From NCBI GenBank assembly GCA_020850615.1, contig JADZEI010000045.1, positions 1 through 64,000 on the forward strand: DNA of 64,000 bases, in the 5' to 3' direction. Under the pieces are notes generated by a model. That model was not told the origin of the DNA. It searched no databases and saw only the letters and a program-made list of their open reading frames with translations. Source of the DNA: Dehalococcoidia bacterium. GTDB lineage: Bacteria; Chloroflexota; Dehalococcoidia; Tepidiformales; Tepidiformaceae. Position numbers and translations under genes: made by a program. Of this stretch, positions 23,361 through 31,555 are shown one piece after another; position 1 is the first letter of the stretch, and the number at the start of each line of letters is the position of its first letter.

Positions 23361-23366
23361 TAGACT
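23361..23366 (+). promoter_or_regulatory. Putative -10 element before the second antitoxin-like ORF
   Basis: TAGACT ends six bases before the ATG of the truncated antitoxin copy. This is the same short spacing as at the other antitoxin gene, suggesting that the promoter was duplicated with the gene. Confidence 0.35.
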
Positions 23367-23372
23367 GTGGCT

Positions 23373-23609
23373 ATGACGACAGCAGACGACTCTGCTGCGG
23401 GCTCGGATGCGGACCACGTCGAGCGCGAGGTGGCGGTGGAGGACGGCGAAAGCGCGATGATCACGCGGGATGGGGAGCCGGTGGCACGATTGGTGGGCGT
23501 CGAGCGCGACCTGGACGCGGTGATCGAAGCGATAATGGGTTTCGGGCGCGCCCATCCTCTCGAAGGCATCACGGTCAAGGAGCTGATCGAAGAAGGGCGG
23601 CGCTTCTGA
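23373..23609 (+). pseudogene. Internally deleted second Phd-type antitoxin copy
   Basis: 78 aa. It shares EREVAVED and ITRDGxxVARLV with the intact antitoxin 0.7 kb upstream, and a run of about 26 bases is identical in DNA. The roughly 17 residues between these blocks (the AAARFAELLAAVEGG helix) are missing, and no toxin gene follows. The missing helix is part of the dimer/DNA-binding core, so DNA binding is probably lost. The C-terminal toxin-binding tail is still there, so it could be a remnant or a short decoy antitoxin. Confidence 0.65.
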
Positions 23610-23699
23610 CGGACGCCTCAGGGGCATAGCGCGACCGGTCCGCGGCGCGGAGGTGGCGGGAGGGGTAAGATGCCGCCACTGAATCCCCTCGGAGGAACC

Positions 23700-24488
23700 A
23701 TGCAGTTCATCAAGTACGAGCTCGACGAGCACATCCTGACGATCACGCTGAACCGGCCGGAGGTGATGAACGCGCTCAGCCGGGAGATGTACGCAGAGCT
23801 GGAGCAGGCGTTCATCGACGCCCACCGCGACCCGGAGGTGCGGGTCGTCATCCTCACGGCGGAAGGGCGCGCGTTCTGCTCAGGCGACGACGTGAAGCAG
23901 ATCATGCTCGGGGAGAAGCGCGACGAGAGCACGGCGCGGCTGCGCGATGTGCGGCCGCGGCCCACGCCGGCCGCCCAGGCCATCCTCGAGTGCGACAAGC
24001 CGGTGATCGCGGCGGTCAACGGCCCGGCGGTGGGCTGGGGCATGGACATGACGCTCTTTGCGGACATCCGCATCGCGAGCGAGCGGGCGAAGTTCGGCGA
24101 GCTGTTCATCAAGCGCGGGCTGGTCACGGACCTCGGCGGGCTCTGGCGGCTGCCGTCGGTGGTGGGCCTTTCGAAGGCGGCGGAGTTGCTGTTCACCGGC
24201 GATGTCATCGAGGCGCCGGAGGCGGAGCGCATCGGGCTCGTAAGCAAGGTCGTGCCGCACGATGAGCTGCTCCCGGCGGCGCGCGAGATCGCGGCGAAGA
24301 TCGCGGCGAACCCGCCGATCGCGATGCGCTACATGAAGGAAGGCCTGCGCAAGTCCCGGAACGCGGACATGCAGGAGATGGCCGCGTACGTCGGCAGCGC
24401 GCTCGCCTACCTGTTTACGACCGAGGACCACCGCGAGGGCGCGCTCTCGTTCGTCGAGCGCCGGCCGCCGGTGTTCAAGGGGCGGTAG
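23700..24488 (+). CDS. Enoyl-CoA hydratase/isomerase family protein (PaaG-like)
   Basis: 262 aa from an ATG preceded by GGAGGAA. Crotonase-fold signatures include LNRPEVMNALS, GRAFCSGDD, KPVIAAVNGPAVGWGMDM and KFGELFIKRGLVTDLGG. The first catalytic Glu of hydratases (in FGxPE) appears as Phe, and the second (in the GLxPxxGG loop) is Asp. This resembles PaaG-type isomerases, which use one Asp, rather than a two-Glu hydratase. Substrate unknown; an acyl-CoA role in fatty- or aromatic-acid breakdown is likely. Probably transcribed alone, ending at the terminator downstream. Confidence 0.87.
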   Translation: MQFIKYELDEHILTITLNRPEVMNALSREMYAELEQAFIDAHRDPEVRVVILTAEGRAFCSGDDVKQIMLGEKRDESTARLRDVRPRPTPAAQAILECDKPVIAAVNGPAVGWGMDMTLFADIRIASERAKFGELFIKRGLVTDLGGLWRLPSVVGLSKAAELLFTGDVIEAPEAERIGLVSKVVPHDELLPAAREIAAKIAANPPIAMRYMKEGLRKSRNADMQEMAAYVGSALAYLFTTEDHREGALSFVERRPPVFKGR

Positions 24489-24512
24489 CCCTGGAGATTG
24501 GCACACATAACG

Positions 24513-24544
24513 CGGGCGTCCTGGCAATCCGGGACGCCCGTTGT
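24513..24544. terminator. Intrinsic terminator between convergent genes
   Basis: Nine-base perfect stem (CGGGCGTCC / GGACGCCCG) with a short loop, followed by TTGTT. It lies between the crotonase and epoxide hydrolase genes and could serve both strands. Confidence 0.72.
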
Positions 24545-24558
24545 TCGTGCCGCCGAGG

Positions 24559-25689
24559 TCAGCGGATGGTGCGGAAGAACGCGCGGATGTCCCCGAGCAG
24601 GGCTTCGGGCTGTTCCATGGCGGCGAAGTGGCCGCCGCGCGGGAAGCTGGTGTAGCGCTGGAGGTTGAAGCGCGGCTCCACCCAGGCCCGCGGCGCGCGG
24701 TAGATCTCTTTCGGGAAGTCGGCGACGGCTGTGGGCACCTCCACCTTCGGGTAGACGAAGGCAGCGGGGTCGCGCTGGGTCTCGTAGTAGATGCGGGCGG
24801 CGCTGGCGATCGAATTCGGCGCCCAGTAGAACATGATGTTCGTGAGGAGCTGGTCCTTCGTGTAGACGGACTCGATGTCGCCGTCGCAGTCGCTCCAGGT
24901 GCGGAACTTCTCGACGATCCAGGCGGCGATGCCGGAAGGCGAGTCGGCCTGGGCGATGCCGAGCGACTGGGGCTTGGTCCCCTGGAGGTTGCTGTAGCCG
25001 GTCTCGGCGGCCTGAAACGCCTGGCGCGCTTCGAGGAAGCGCTGCTGCTCGGGGTCTTCGGCGGCGCCGGGGATGGGCGGGGCGATGGCCATGTTCAGGT
25101 GGATGCCGGCGACGTGGTCCGCGTGGGCGGAGCCCATCTTCGAGGCGATGATCGCGCCCCAATCGCCGCCCTGCACGCCATAACGCGCGTAACCGAGTTC
25201 GCTCATCAGTGTGTCGAACGCGGCACCGGCGCGGGAGATGCTCCAGCCGCGCTCACGGGGCTTGCCGCTGAACCCGAAGCCGGGCAGCGCGGGGATGACG
25301 ACATCGAACGCGTCGGCGGGGTCGCCGCCGTGGGCCGCGGGGTCGGTGAGGGGGCCGATGAGGTGGTGGAATTCGTACACCGAGCCCGGCCAGCCGTGGA
25401 CGAGCAGCAGCGGGAAGGGCGCGGGGCCGTTGCCTTTGACGTGGTAGTAGTGGAGGTCGACGCCATCGACTTGGTGCATGAACTGGGGGTAGCGGTTGAG
25501 GGCGGCTTCGTGGGCGCGCCAGTCGTAGGTGGTGCGCCAGTGTTCGCAGAGCTCCTGGACGCAGGCGAGGTCCGCGCCGTAGTCCCAGCCCGTGCCCGGG
25601 ATGGCGTCGGGCCAGCGGGTGCGTGCGAGGCGCTCGCGGAGATCCTGGAGGACGGCTTCGGGGACGTGGATTTCGAAGGGACGCGGCAT
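24559..25689 (-). CDS. Epoxide hydrolase (alpha/beta hydrolase, EHN-type)
   Basis: 376 aa. The N-terminal epoxide-hydrolase domain (PFEIHVPEAVLQDLRERLARTRWP) is followed by the alpha/beta hydrolase core. The oxyanion motif HGWPGS, nucleophile elbow GGDWG and the terminal catalytic His in GGHFAAMEQP are visible. The family opens epoxides through an ester intermediate on the Asp. The start at MPRPFE was chosen; an ATG three codons upstream is equally possible and neither has a clear ribosome-binding site. Converges with the crotonase gene. Confidence 0.9.
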   Translation of the reverse strand: MPRPFEIHVPEAVLQDLRERLARTRWPDAIPGTGWDYGADLACVQELCEHWRTTYDWRAHEAALNRYPQFMHQVDGVDLHYYHVKGNGPAPFPLLLVHGWPGSVYEFHHLIGPLTDPAAHGGDPADAFDVVIPALPGFGFSGKPRERGWSISRAGAAFDTLMSELGYARYGVQGGDWGAIIASKMGSAHADHVAGIHLNMAIAPPIPGAAEDPEQQRFLEARQAFQAAETGYSNLQGTKPQSLGIAQADSPSGIAAWIVEKFRTWSDCDGDIESVYTKDQLLTNIMFYWAPNSIASAARIYYETQRDPAAFVYPKVEVPTAVADFPKEIYRAPRAWVEPRFNLQRYTSFPRGGHFAAMEQPEALLGDIRAFFRTIR

Positions 25690-25745
25690 GGCGCGCATGT
25701 TACGCGGCGGGGCGAGCGTCCGCCCGCCCGCCGCGTGGGTTCGCG

Positions 25746-26606
25746 CTATTCGAAACGGGGCCAGACTGCGAGGATGTTCGCCGCGTAGCCGTACGTCTCT
25801 TCGAACGGGCCGTGGGTGGTGACGCTGCCCCAGCCCTGGTAGTAGATGGCGAGCGAGAGCCAGATGTCGCCGTCGGTGAGGTAGAGCCAGTGGCTCAAGA
25901 TGGCGGCGCCCATGCGGGCGTTGTCCCAGGGGTCGGTGTCCCAGTGGGTCTCGTAGGGGGCGAGCCATTCGAGCGCCCATTCGGCGGTCGATGGCATGAT
26001 CTGGGTGAGGCCGATGGCGCCGACGCTGCTGACGACGTGCTGCTGCCAGCCGCTCTCCTGCCAGGCGAGGGCGAGGAGCAGGCCGGACGGCAGGCCGTAT
26101 TCGACTTCGACCTCGCGGAGGATGTACTCGGCTTCGGCGTGGGTGATGCGCGGGGCGTAAGCCGCCTGGATGGCGCGGGGCGTCGGCGCGGGGATGACGA
26201 GCTCGGCGCCCACCTGGAGGTGGTCCGGGTCGGCGATGTCGTTCGCGGCGACCAGGGCATCGAGGGTGACACCGTGCACGGCTGCGATGAGCGAAAGCGA
26301 GTCGCCGGGTTCGACGACGTAGGTGACGTGGCCGGGGCCCGGTTCGGCGCCGCCCGGAAGGTCCAGGTGTTGCCCGGAGAAGACGTAATCGACGTCATCG
26401 ATGCCGTTGAGGGCGGCCAGCTGTTCGAGGTCGATGTCGTAGTAGGCGGCGATGCCGGAGAGGGATTCGCCGGGCTGGACGATGTGGTAGGCGCCGGTGG
26501 CGCCGGCCGGGGTCGCGCGCAGCGAGATGGCGAGCACGAGCAGCAGCGCGCAGGCCGCAGCCGCACGCAGGATTGCCGCTCGAGGAATGCGCAGGGAATG
26601 CCCCAC
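25746..26606 (-). CDS. Secreted LysM lytic transglycosylase
   Basis: 286 aa from a GTG. Signal sequence (about 8-37), two LysM repeats (about 39-84 and 92-140; YHIVQPGESLSGIA and TYVVEPGDSLSLIA), then a transglycosylase domain (about 155-286). That domain has catalytic Glu in WQESGW, AIGLTQIMPSTA and a terminal IYYQGWG. It would bind and cleave peptidoglycan outside the membrane. An in-frame ATG about 17 codons upstream would give a longer, more basic signal peptide; the choice is uncertain. Confidence 0.87.
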   Translation of the reverse strand: MGHSLRIPRAAILRAAAACALLLVLAISLRATPAGATGAYHIVQPGESLSGIAAYYDIDLEQLAALNGIDDVDYVFSGQHLDLPGGAEPGPGHVTYVVEPGDSLSLIAAVHGVTLDALVAANDIADPDHLQVGAELVIPAPTPRAIQAAYAPRITHAEAEYILREVEVEYGLPSGLLLALAWQESGWQQHVVSSVGAIGLTQIMPSTAEWALEWLAPYETHWDTDPWDNARMGAAILSHWLYLTDGDIWLSLAIYYQGWGSVTTHGPFEETYGYAANILAVWPRFE

Positions 26607-26684
26607 GGAGAACCTCGTCCTCCGCCACCGAGGGGGAGAATAGGGCATGTGGCGCATAAGTTCGAGGTGAATCGTCAAGATGCG

Positions 26685-26690
26685 TAGAAT
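26685..26690 (+). promoter_or_regulatory. Putative -10 element of the amidohydrolase fragment
   Basis: TAGAAT lies seven bases before a GTG start, the same short spacing as at other genes here. It suggests that the broken gene kept its original promoter. Confidence 0.35.
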
Positions 26691-26697
26691 TTTGCGC

Positions 26698-26964
26698 GTG
26701 GGTGACATTGTCGTACGGGACGGACGCGTTTGGAGTGGCCGCGGCGAAGGGCTGCCCAAGGCGGATGCGCCCCTCCGAGATGTGCTGGTCCGAGATGGGC
26801 GGGTGGTGGCTGTGGGGGCGGTGGAGACGCCGCCTGGTGTGGAGGAGCTCGATGCACGCGGCCGGCTGGTCGTGCCCGGGTTTACGGACGCACACGTGCA
26901 CCTGGCGGGCACGGGCCTCAATTGCGGCCCCGTCGTCGGCCGGAAAAGCGTACGGACTCGATAG
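26698..26964 (+). pseudogene. Truncated amidohydrolase (N-terminal fragment)
   Basis: About 88 codons. It carries the N-terminal beta-domain and first metal-binding motif of amidohydrolases (VLVRDGRVVAVGAV, then ARGRLVVPGFTDAHVHLAG). Homology then stops abruptly at about 26940, where base composition drops. The remaining roughly 300 residues of the enzyme, including the other metal ligands, are missing. This looks like a gene cut by an insertion or deletion whose right-hand part is lost. The product is very unlikely to be active. Confidence 0.75.
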
Positions 26965-27351
26965 GGATCGGATCGCCGCGCTCGTAGATGTGCATGACAT
27001 GATTCGCGATTCCGCCGCTTTCCCGAAGCCGAACAGGAGCACTCGCGCAGCGGCCCGAGTGACCTACCGTAGCAACGCTTTGCGCATGCATGCGATCTCC
27101 GCCGCAGACCCAAGCCTTGATCTATTGAGCTTTTAGCGATGAGTGCCATGGCCGCCGTAATCGCTCATTGGGCCCTGCTGCTTCCCTGAGGGCGCGAAGC
27201 CGCTGCGCGGGCGGAGTTCACGAGCCCCGTCGCTCGCGGGGCCGACTGGCCTGCCCGGCCCATCCGTTAGGACCCATTCCCGACACACATAGGTGTCTTT
27301 ACGACCGACTCTGTTTAGACTCACCGGCGACGCACCATCAGGAGTCGGCCG
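26965..27351. other. Gene-free junction region of the lower-GC insert
   Basis: No convincing gene, tRNA or IS end was found. The sequence has visibly more A and T than the flanks and stop codons in all frames. A good ribosome-binding site (CAGGAG) sits at its right end before the FabV-like gene. No attachment-site repeat could be matched to the other end of the insert by eye. Confidence 0.5.
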
Positions 27352-28476
27352 ATGCTCCCCTACCCCGGCCTGCCCGTTCTCGAAGGCGGTCCCGCAATCG
27401 CGCGCCCACCGCGCGACGCCACATTCCTGTCGGAAGGTCACAGGCTGATCAAGAAGAATCTGGCGATACAGACTCCTCTGTTGGCCGATAAGTCGCGTGT
27501 CGCATGGATGTCCGGACGCCACTTCCTAGTCGCTGGTGGGACAGGTCCAGGACTCGGTGCTGCATACGTCACCGCACTACTTGCGAGCGGGCTACCAGCA
27601 AGCGTCACGGTAGTTTCGCGCGATCTGCGCCAATCGGTGGGACATGCTACAGGCGAGCTCTTCTTAAAACTAACCGAAGAGCTCGGTCGGAAGGTCAAAT
27701 TCTCGTGGACCAACGATGGTCTCTCGTTTGAAGGGCCCGCCTTTGAGGGGCTAGTTGCCATGCTACGCGACGCCCGGGCAGCAGACGTGGTTTACCTCAA
27801 CACGGTTGCAGCTGCCAATTCTGGCGTTCTTCCCGGAATGCCGGACGTTTACACGAAAGACATAAACGATAGCGGAGAGCTTTTTCAATGGAAATTGCCT
27901 GTACTGACCGATAAGCAAGTCACCGCCACCAGGTTCATCATGGGTGATCTTGCCGTGGCGCTACCTGTTGCCTTACGAAAGCTCGGAATCGACGTTTCGT
28001 GTGAAGTCTATGCGGACTGGCGTGGGAGCCTGGATCGCGATAGCCGGGATCCTGACAGCATCCATTACGCTCGGCAGGGTGCCTATTCGACCAGTCTTTA
28101 TCTTCCCAAGGACGTCGTGCACTCAGCTGTTGCGGAGCATTACGGAACATCGAGTCGGCGTATGGTCGACATTTTCTTTCCCGTGATGAACACGAGGGCG
28201 CTCCCGTTGATCCCGGGAGGGCGACTCATGAACGGGCTAATTAGTGGTCTTTTGGAGCGTGCGAAAGTTCGACAAAAGAGCGTAGCAGAGCTGGCTGTAA
28301 ACGCACTGTACGTGATTGGCGATGCAATCAACGATCGGCTATCCAACCCGTTTCCAAGGCTGGATGACTACGAGTTACCGATTGACCTTTGGGCACTGGA
28401 GCTTCAGCGCCTGGTGTCCGCTGACCCCACTGACCCATTTTACGTTCGCCGGTGGCTTTCGAGCGGCTCGGACTAG
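27352..28476 (+). CDS. Divergent FabV-like NAD(P)-binding reductase (hypothetical)
   Basis: 374 aa. A Rossmann start (HFLVAGGTGPGLGAAYVTALLASG, in two parts around residue 60) is followed by VVYLNTVAAANSG, RFIMGD and the segment AYSTSLYLPK with Tyr-x8-Lys-like spacing. The order of blocks and the PVM segment recall FabV/trans-2-enoyl-CoA reductases, but similarity is remote and the N-terminal region differs. It may reduce enoyl or related thioesters (inference only). Codon use is much less GC-rich than in neighbouring genes, and the gene interrupts an amidohydrolase locus. It is probably horizontally acquired. CAGGAG precedes the ATG. Confidence 0.6.
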   Translation: MLPYPGLPVLEGGPAIARPPRDATFLSEGHRLIKKNLAIQTPLLADKSRVAWMSGRHFLVAGGTGPGLGAAYVTALLASGLPASVTVVSRDLRQSVGHATGELFLKLTEELGRKVKFSWTNDGLSFEGPAFEGLVAMLRDARAADVVYLNTVAAANSGVLPGMPDVYTKDINDSGELFQWKLPVLTDKQVTATRFIMGDLAVALPVALRKLGIDVSCEVYADWRGSLDRDSRDPDSIHYARQGAYSTSLYLPKDVVHSAVAEHYGTSSRRMVDIFFPVMNTRALPLIPGGRLMNGLISGLLERAKVRQKSVAELAVNALYVIGDAINDRLSNPFPRLDDYELPIDLWALELQRLVSADPTDPFYVRRWLSSGSD

Positions 28477-28485
28477 CGGGCTCAC

Positions 28486-28635
28486 TCAGTCGCTAGCCGA
28501 GATGGATAGGAGACAGGACCACACGCCATTCTCATCGCTGGAGAGTTCGCCGATCGAAATATCGAGCCAGTGGCCGTCCATGGACCGGCACTCGAGCCGG
28601 CGAAAGATGCCGGTGCGGGGTCGGTCGGTGGACAT
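28486..28635 (-). CDS. Small hypothetical protein (49 aa)
   Basis: Starts one base after the stop codon of the HEXXH-protein gene, with GGGAGAG as ribosome-binding site inside that gene. The peptide begins MSTDRPRTGIFRRLECRS and ends with an acidic, Ser-rich region. It has no signal peptide or membrane helix. The tight coupling and good ribosome-binding site support a real gene. Function unknown. Confidence 0.5.
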   Translation of the reverse strand: MSTDRPRTGIFRRLECRSMDGHWLDISIGELSSDENGVWSCLLSISASD

Positions 28636-28636
28636 C

Positions 28637-29929
28637 TCACTTCTCTCCCGCTGCTTCTCCCGGGCTGCCGGCGGCGGCTTCGAGGTCCGCGAGGAGGGCG
28701 TCGAGCTCGGGGACGTCTTCGACTTCGCGCATGAGCTGGAGGAAGACGCCGACATCCTGGGTGAGCTCCCAGACGCGCTCGATCTTCGGGCCGACGGGAT
28801 TGGAGGACGCGGGCGAGTCGGCGTAGGTGCCATAGAAGGCGAAATAGGCCTGGTTGATCTTGCGGAGCGGGTAGCCGTTGTCGTCGAGGAACTCGCGGCG
28901 CTCTTCCATGACGCGCTCGGCTTCCTCGACCTTGCCCTCGGCGAGCAGCGCGTCGACTTCCAGGCGGAGCTTCCGGAGCTCCGCGCCGACATCCACGGTG
29001 ATTTCGCGGCGCGGTGCGCGGCCGTCGGCGCCGGGTTCGAGCGCGACCGGGTGCGCGGCGTGGACGAGGTTGGCCAGCTCGCGCCCCGCGATGTTCGCGG
29101 TCGTCTCGTTAAGGGTCTCGGAGTCGCCGCCGGAGCCCCACTTCTTGCCGAGCGGGTAGAACGCGAGGTAGTGGTGGACCCACTCGTGGGCGGAGGTGTC
29201 GAGCATGCTGGTGTAGGAGCGGTCGTCGCGGACGATGGCCGGGTAGGCGGCGAGCCCGCCGATCGAGACGACGAGGGAGACGGTGTCCTCGTCATCGACA
29301 TCGGCTTCGATGGCCTCGATCTGGCGCAGGGTGATGTCGGGCTTCAGGAGCGTGTCGCCGGCGCGGAGGATGCGGTCGCGGGGAGAGCGGACGAGGAGGC
29401 GGGGCGGGTCGGTGAGCTCGAAATCGACCTGCGGCCAGGTGATGCGGACGTCGGAGAAGAGCGGGAGGCCTTCGCGCAGGCCCGCGGAGGCAATCGCTTC
29501 GTCGACATACGTCTCGACGAGGCGTTCGACGTCGTTCTCGTAGGTCGCGCGTTCGTTCGAAAGGAGCTCGATGGTCTCGAGGTCCGGTTCGGCGGACTCG
29601 GATTGGGCGAGGATTCGGCTGGTGAGCTCGAAGTAGCGCTGGAGGACGGCTTCGGGGTCGTCGCCGCCGGGGTTCGGGCCGATGCCGAGCCGCGCGAAGA
29701 TGTTGCTGAGGATGGTCTGGGATTCCCAGCGGACGAGGGAGTAGCGGTACTCCTCGAAGGGGCGGCCTTCGGCGAGCGGGATGGCGACGAGGACGCGCGG
29801 GAAGAGCACGAGGAGCGCGCCGAGGACGATGCCCGTGAGCGCGGCCGCGTTCGGGACGATGACCCAGAGGTTCGGCCGCCACGGAGAATAGACGACGTCC
29901 GCATCGGCCGGGGTACGGGGGCGAAGCAC
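28637..29929 (-). CDS. Membrane-anchored HEXXH (gluzincin-like) metalloprotease candidate
   Basis: 430 aa. One transmembrane helix near the N-terminus (about 21-52), then a mostly extracytoplasmic or soluble body. At residues 248-252 it has HEWVH, and 23 residues later LNETTANIAGRE, where Glu275 can be the third zinc ligand as in gluzincins. The C-terminal third is helical and charged (coiled-coil-like, about 330-380). I do not recognise the family by name. The ATG is the first of the ORF. It is followed directly by the 49-aa gene and divergent from the RDD gene. Confidence 0.72.
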   Translation of the reverse strand: MLRPRTPADADVVYSPWRPNLWVIVPNAAALTGIVLGALLVLFPRVLVAIPLAEGRPFEEYRYSLVRWESQTILSNIFARLGIGPNPGGDDPEAVLQRYFELTSRILAQSESAEPDLETIELLSNERATYENDVERLVETYVDEAIASAGLREGLPLFSDVRITWPQVDFELTDPPRLLVRSPRDRILRAGDTLLKPDITLRQIEAIEADVDDEDTVSLVVSIGGLAAYPAIVRDDRSYTSMLDTSAHEWVHHYLAFYPLGKKWGSGGDSETLNETTANIAGRELANLVHAAHPVALEPGADGRAPRREITVDVGAELRKLRLEVDALLAEGKVEEAERVMEERREFLDDNGYPLRKINQAYFAFYGTYADSPASSNPVGPKIERVWELTQDVGVFLQLMREVEDVPELDALLADLEAAAGSPGEAAGEK

Positions 29930-30015
29930 AGAGCGAGCATACCGCCGCGGGGCCGATGCGGTGTGAAGGGCGTTTCCTATGCCGTTGGTTGGTGCGGGCT
30001 AGAATGATCCGAGAG

Positions 30016-30594
30016 ATGAGTATGAGTGCGACAGCCACAGGCGCGCCTCCGCGCAGCCGGCCACCGTTCCGGTTGCGGTATGCATCGTTCGAATCGCGGG
30101 TGGCCGCTGGCACGCTGGACGTGCTGGTGATGCTGATCATCGCTTCGCTGCTGGTGACGCTCGGCTCGATCGTCGTGCTGATTTCGAGTGACTTCGAGCG
30201 CGTGGACCCGTCGAACACAGCCATCAACATCTTCTGGGGCTGCGTCGGGGCCATCCCGCCGGCGTTCCTGCTGTACTTCTTCGTGTCGCTGGCCTGGAAG
30301 GGCCAGACGGTCGGGGCGGCGGTGATGCAGCTGATGATCATCCGCTCCGACGGGCGGCCGCTGGGGCCGCTGGGGGCGATCGCGCGGCTGATTGGCCTCT
30401 TGCTGTACGTCCTCATCATCGGCGCGGGTGTGGGCCTGGCCTTTCTCTGGCGCGAGAACGCGCTGCAGTCGGGGCTTGCGGTGGCGGTGGCCTTCTTGAT
30501 CGCGGCCTTCGGATTCCTCTGGTCCGCCTTCGACACGCGGCGGCGGACCTTGCACGACCTGATCGCCGGGACGATCGTCGTGCGCATCGGGTAG
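30016..30594 (+). CDS. RDD-family membrane protein
   Basis: About 192 aa. Starts near the N-terminal motif ASFESRVAAGTLDVLV, the R...D part of the RDD signature. Four hydrophobic segments follow, with the typical internal GQTVGAAVMQLMIIRSDG and closing RRRTLHDLIAGTIVV. RDD proteins are poorly defined membrane proteins, some linked to transport. The true start is one of ATGs at 30004, 30016 or 30022; TAGAAT at 30000-30005 suggests a very short leader. The next gene begins five bases after the stop, so they are co-transcribed. Confidence 0.85.
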   Translation: MSMSATATGAPPRSRPPFRLRYASFESRVAAGTLDVLVMLIIASLLVTLGSIVVLISSDFERVDPSNTAINIFWGCVGAIPPAFLLYFFVSLAWKGQTVGAAVMQLMIIRSDGRPLGPLGAIARLIGLLLYVLIIGAGVGLAFLWRENALQSGLAVAVAFLIAAFGFLWSAFDTRRRTLHDLIAGTIVVRIG

Positions 30595-30598
30595 GCCG

Positions 30599-31555
30599 GT
30601 GCAGCGCGTACCGGGCCCGCGGACACCACAGCGCGCCGGGGCGAGCGCGCGGGAGCGGTTCGAGCGGCGGGATTCGCGCGATGGTGTTTCGGCGCCGTTC
30701 ATCTATGCACTGTTGCTGGGCCTCGCGGCCTTCTTCTTCGTGCTTGCGCTGAGCACGCGGCAGGTGACCGAGGAAGAGCCCGCGCTGGACCTGCTGCGCT
30801 CGGGGATCGCGACGCTGACGGACATCGACGTGTGGATCGCGGAGTATGCGGACGACGTGCGCGAGCTGGGCGCGAGCAGCGACGAGGCGCGTGTGCCACT
30901 GCCGGGCTACCCGCTCGACGTGACGCTCACGCGCCAGGAGGCGGTGCAGCTGACCGACGCGGAACTCCGGGCGACGGTGCTCGAGCAATCGGCGCGGATG
31001 GTGTACCGCTCCGGGCTGGAGCCGTTCGACCGCACGGGCAACCAGTCGCTGGGCATCTTCTCGGGCGAAGGGCTGCTGGAGACGCTGGTCGGGCAGATTT
31101 CGGAGACGACCTACAACCGGGCGAACATCGCGACGATGGTGTTCGGCGGGCTGGTGGTGGTGCTGGCGGCGGCGGCGGCGGTGCGCGGCGAGGGCTACGG
31201 GCGGATGGGCACGGTGGGCTGGGGCGCGCTCGCGGGTGCCTTCCCGGGCGTGCTGGTCATGGTTGGCGCGCGGTACCTCTCGGGCATCGGGGGGTCCGAC
31301 CCGTTCAGCGAGGACGTGCGGACGATGATCCAGCACGTGGTGGGCGTGCCGCTGCGGAACTACGTGGTGGTGTCGTTCTTCGGCCTGGTGCTCGCGGGGT
31401 CGGCGATGGTGCTGGCGCTGCTGGGGCGGCGCGTCGATGCGCTGCGGCTGGCTCCGCGCGAGGAGCTCGCCTTCGTGGAAGCACCGGTGATCGGCGGGCG
31501 CTCGCGCTCCGTCCGCGATGACTTCGAGGACTGGGACGACTTCGACGACGACTGA
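30599..31555 (+). CDS. Hypothetical multi-pass membrane protein
   Basis: 318 aa from GTG. One N-terminal helix (about 34-52), a soluble segment of about 125 residues, then three further helices (about 180-197, 208-226, 255-280). A strongly acidic C-terminal tail (DDFEDWDDFDDD) closes the protein. It is unlike any family I can name. It follows the RDD gene closely. Its 3' end overlaps the convergent endonuclease III gene by 196 bases, so the acidic tail is encoded opposite a Ser/basic-rich tail. Confidence 0.75.
   Translation: MQRVPGPRTPQRAGASARERFERRDSRDGVSAPFIYALLLGLAAFFFVLALSTRQVTEEEPALDLLRSGIATLTDIDVWIAEYADDVRELGASSDEARVPLPGYPLDVTLTRQEAVQLTDAELRATVLEQSARMVYRSGLEPFDRTGNQSLGIFSGEGLLETLVGQISETTYNRANIATMVFGGLVVVLAAAAAVRGEGYGRMGTVGWGALAGAFPGVLVMVGARYLSGIGGSDPFSEDVRTMIQHVVGVPLRNYVVVSFFGLVLAGSAMVLALLGRRVDALRLAPREELAFVEAPVIGGRSRSVRDDFEDWDDFDDD

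Noticed and set aside
26965-27351. tRNA gene or attachment site at the edge of the lower-GC insert
   Set aside because: No cloverleaf arms or T-loop consensus were found, and no direct repeat could be matched at the other edge.
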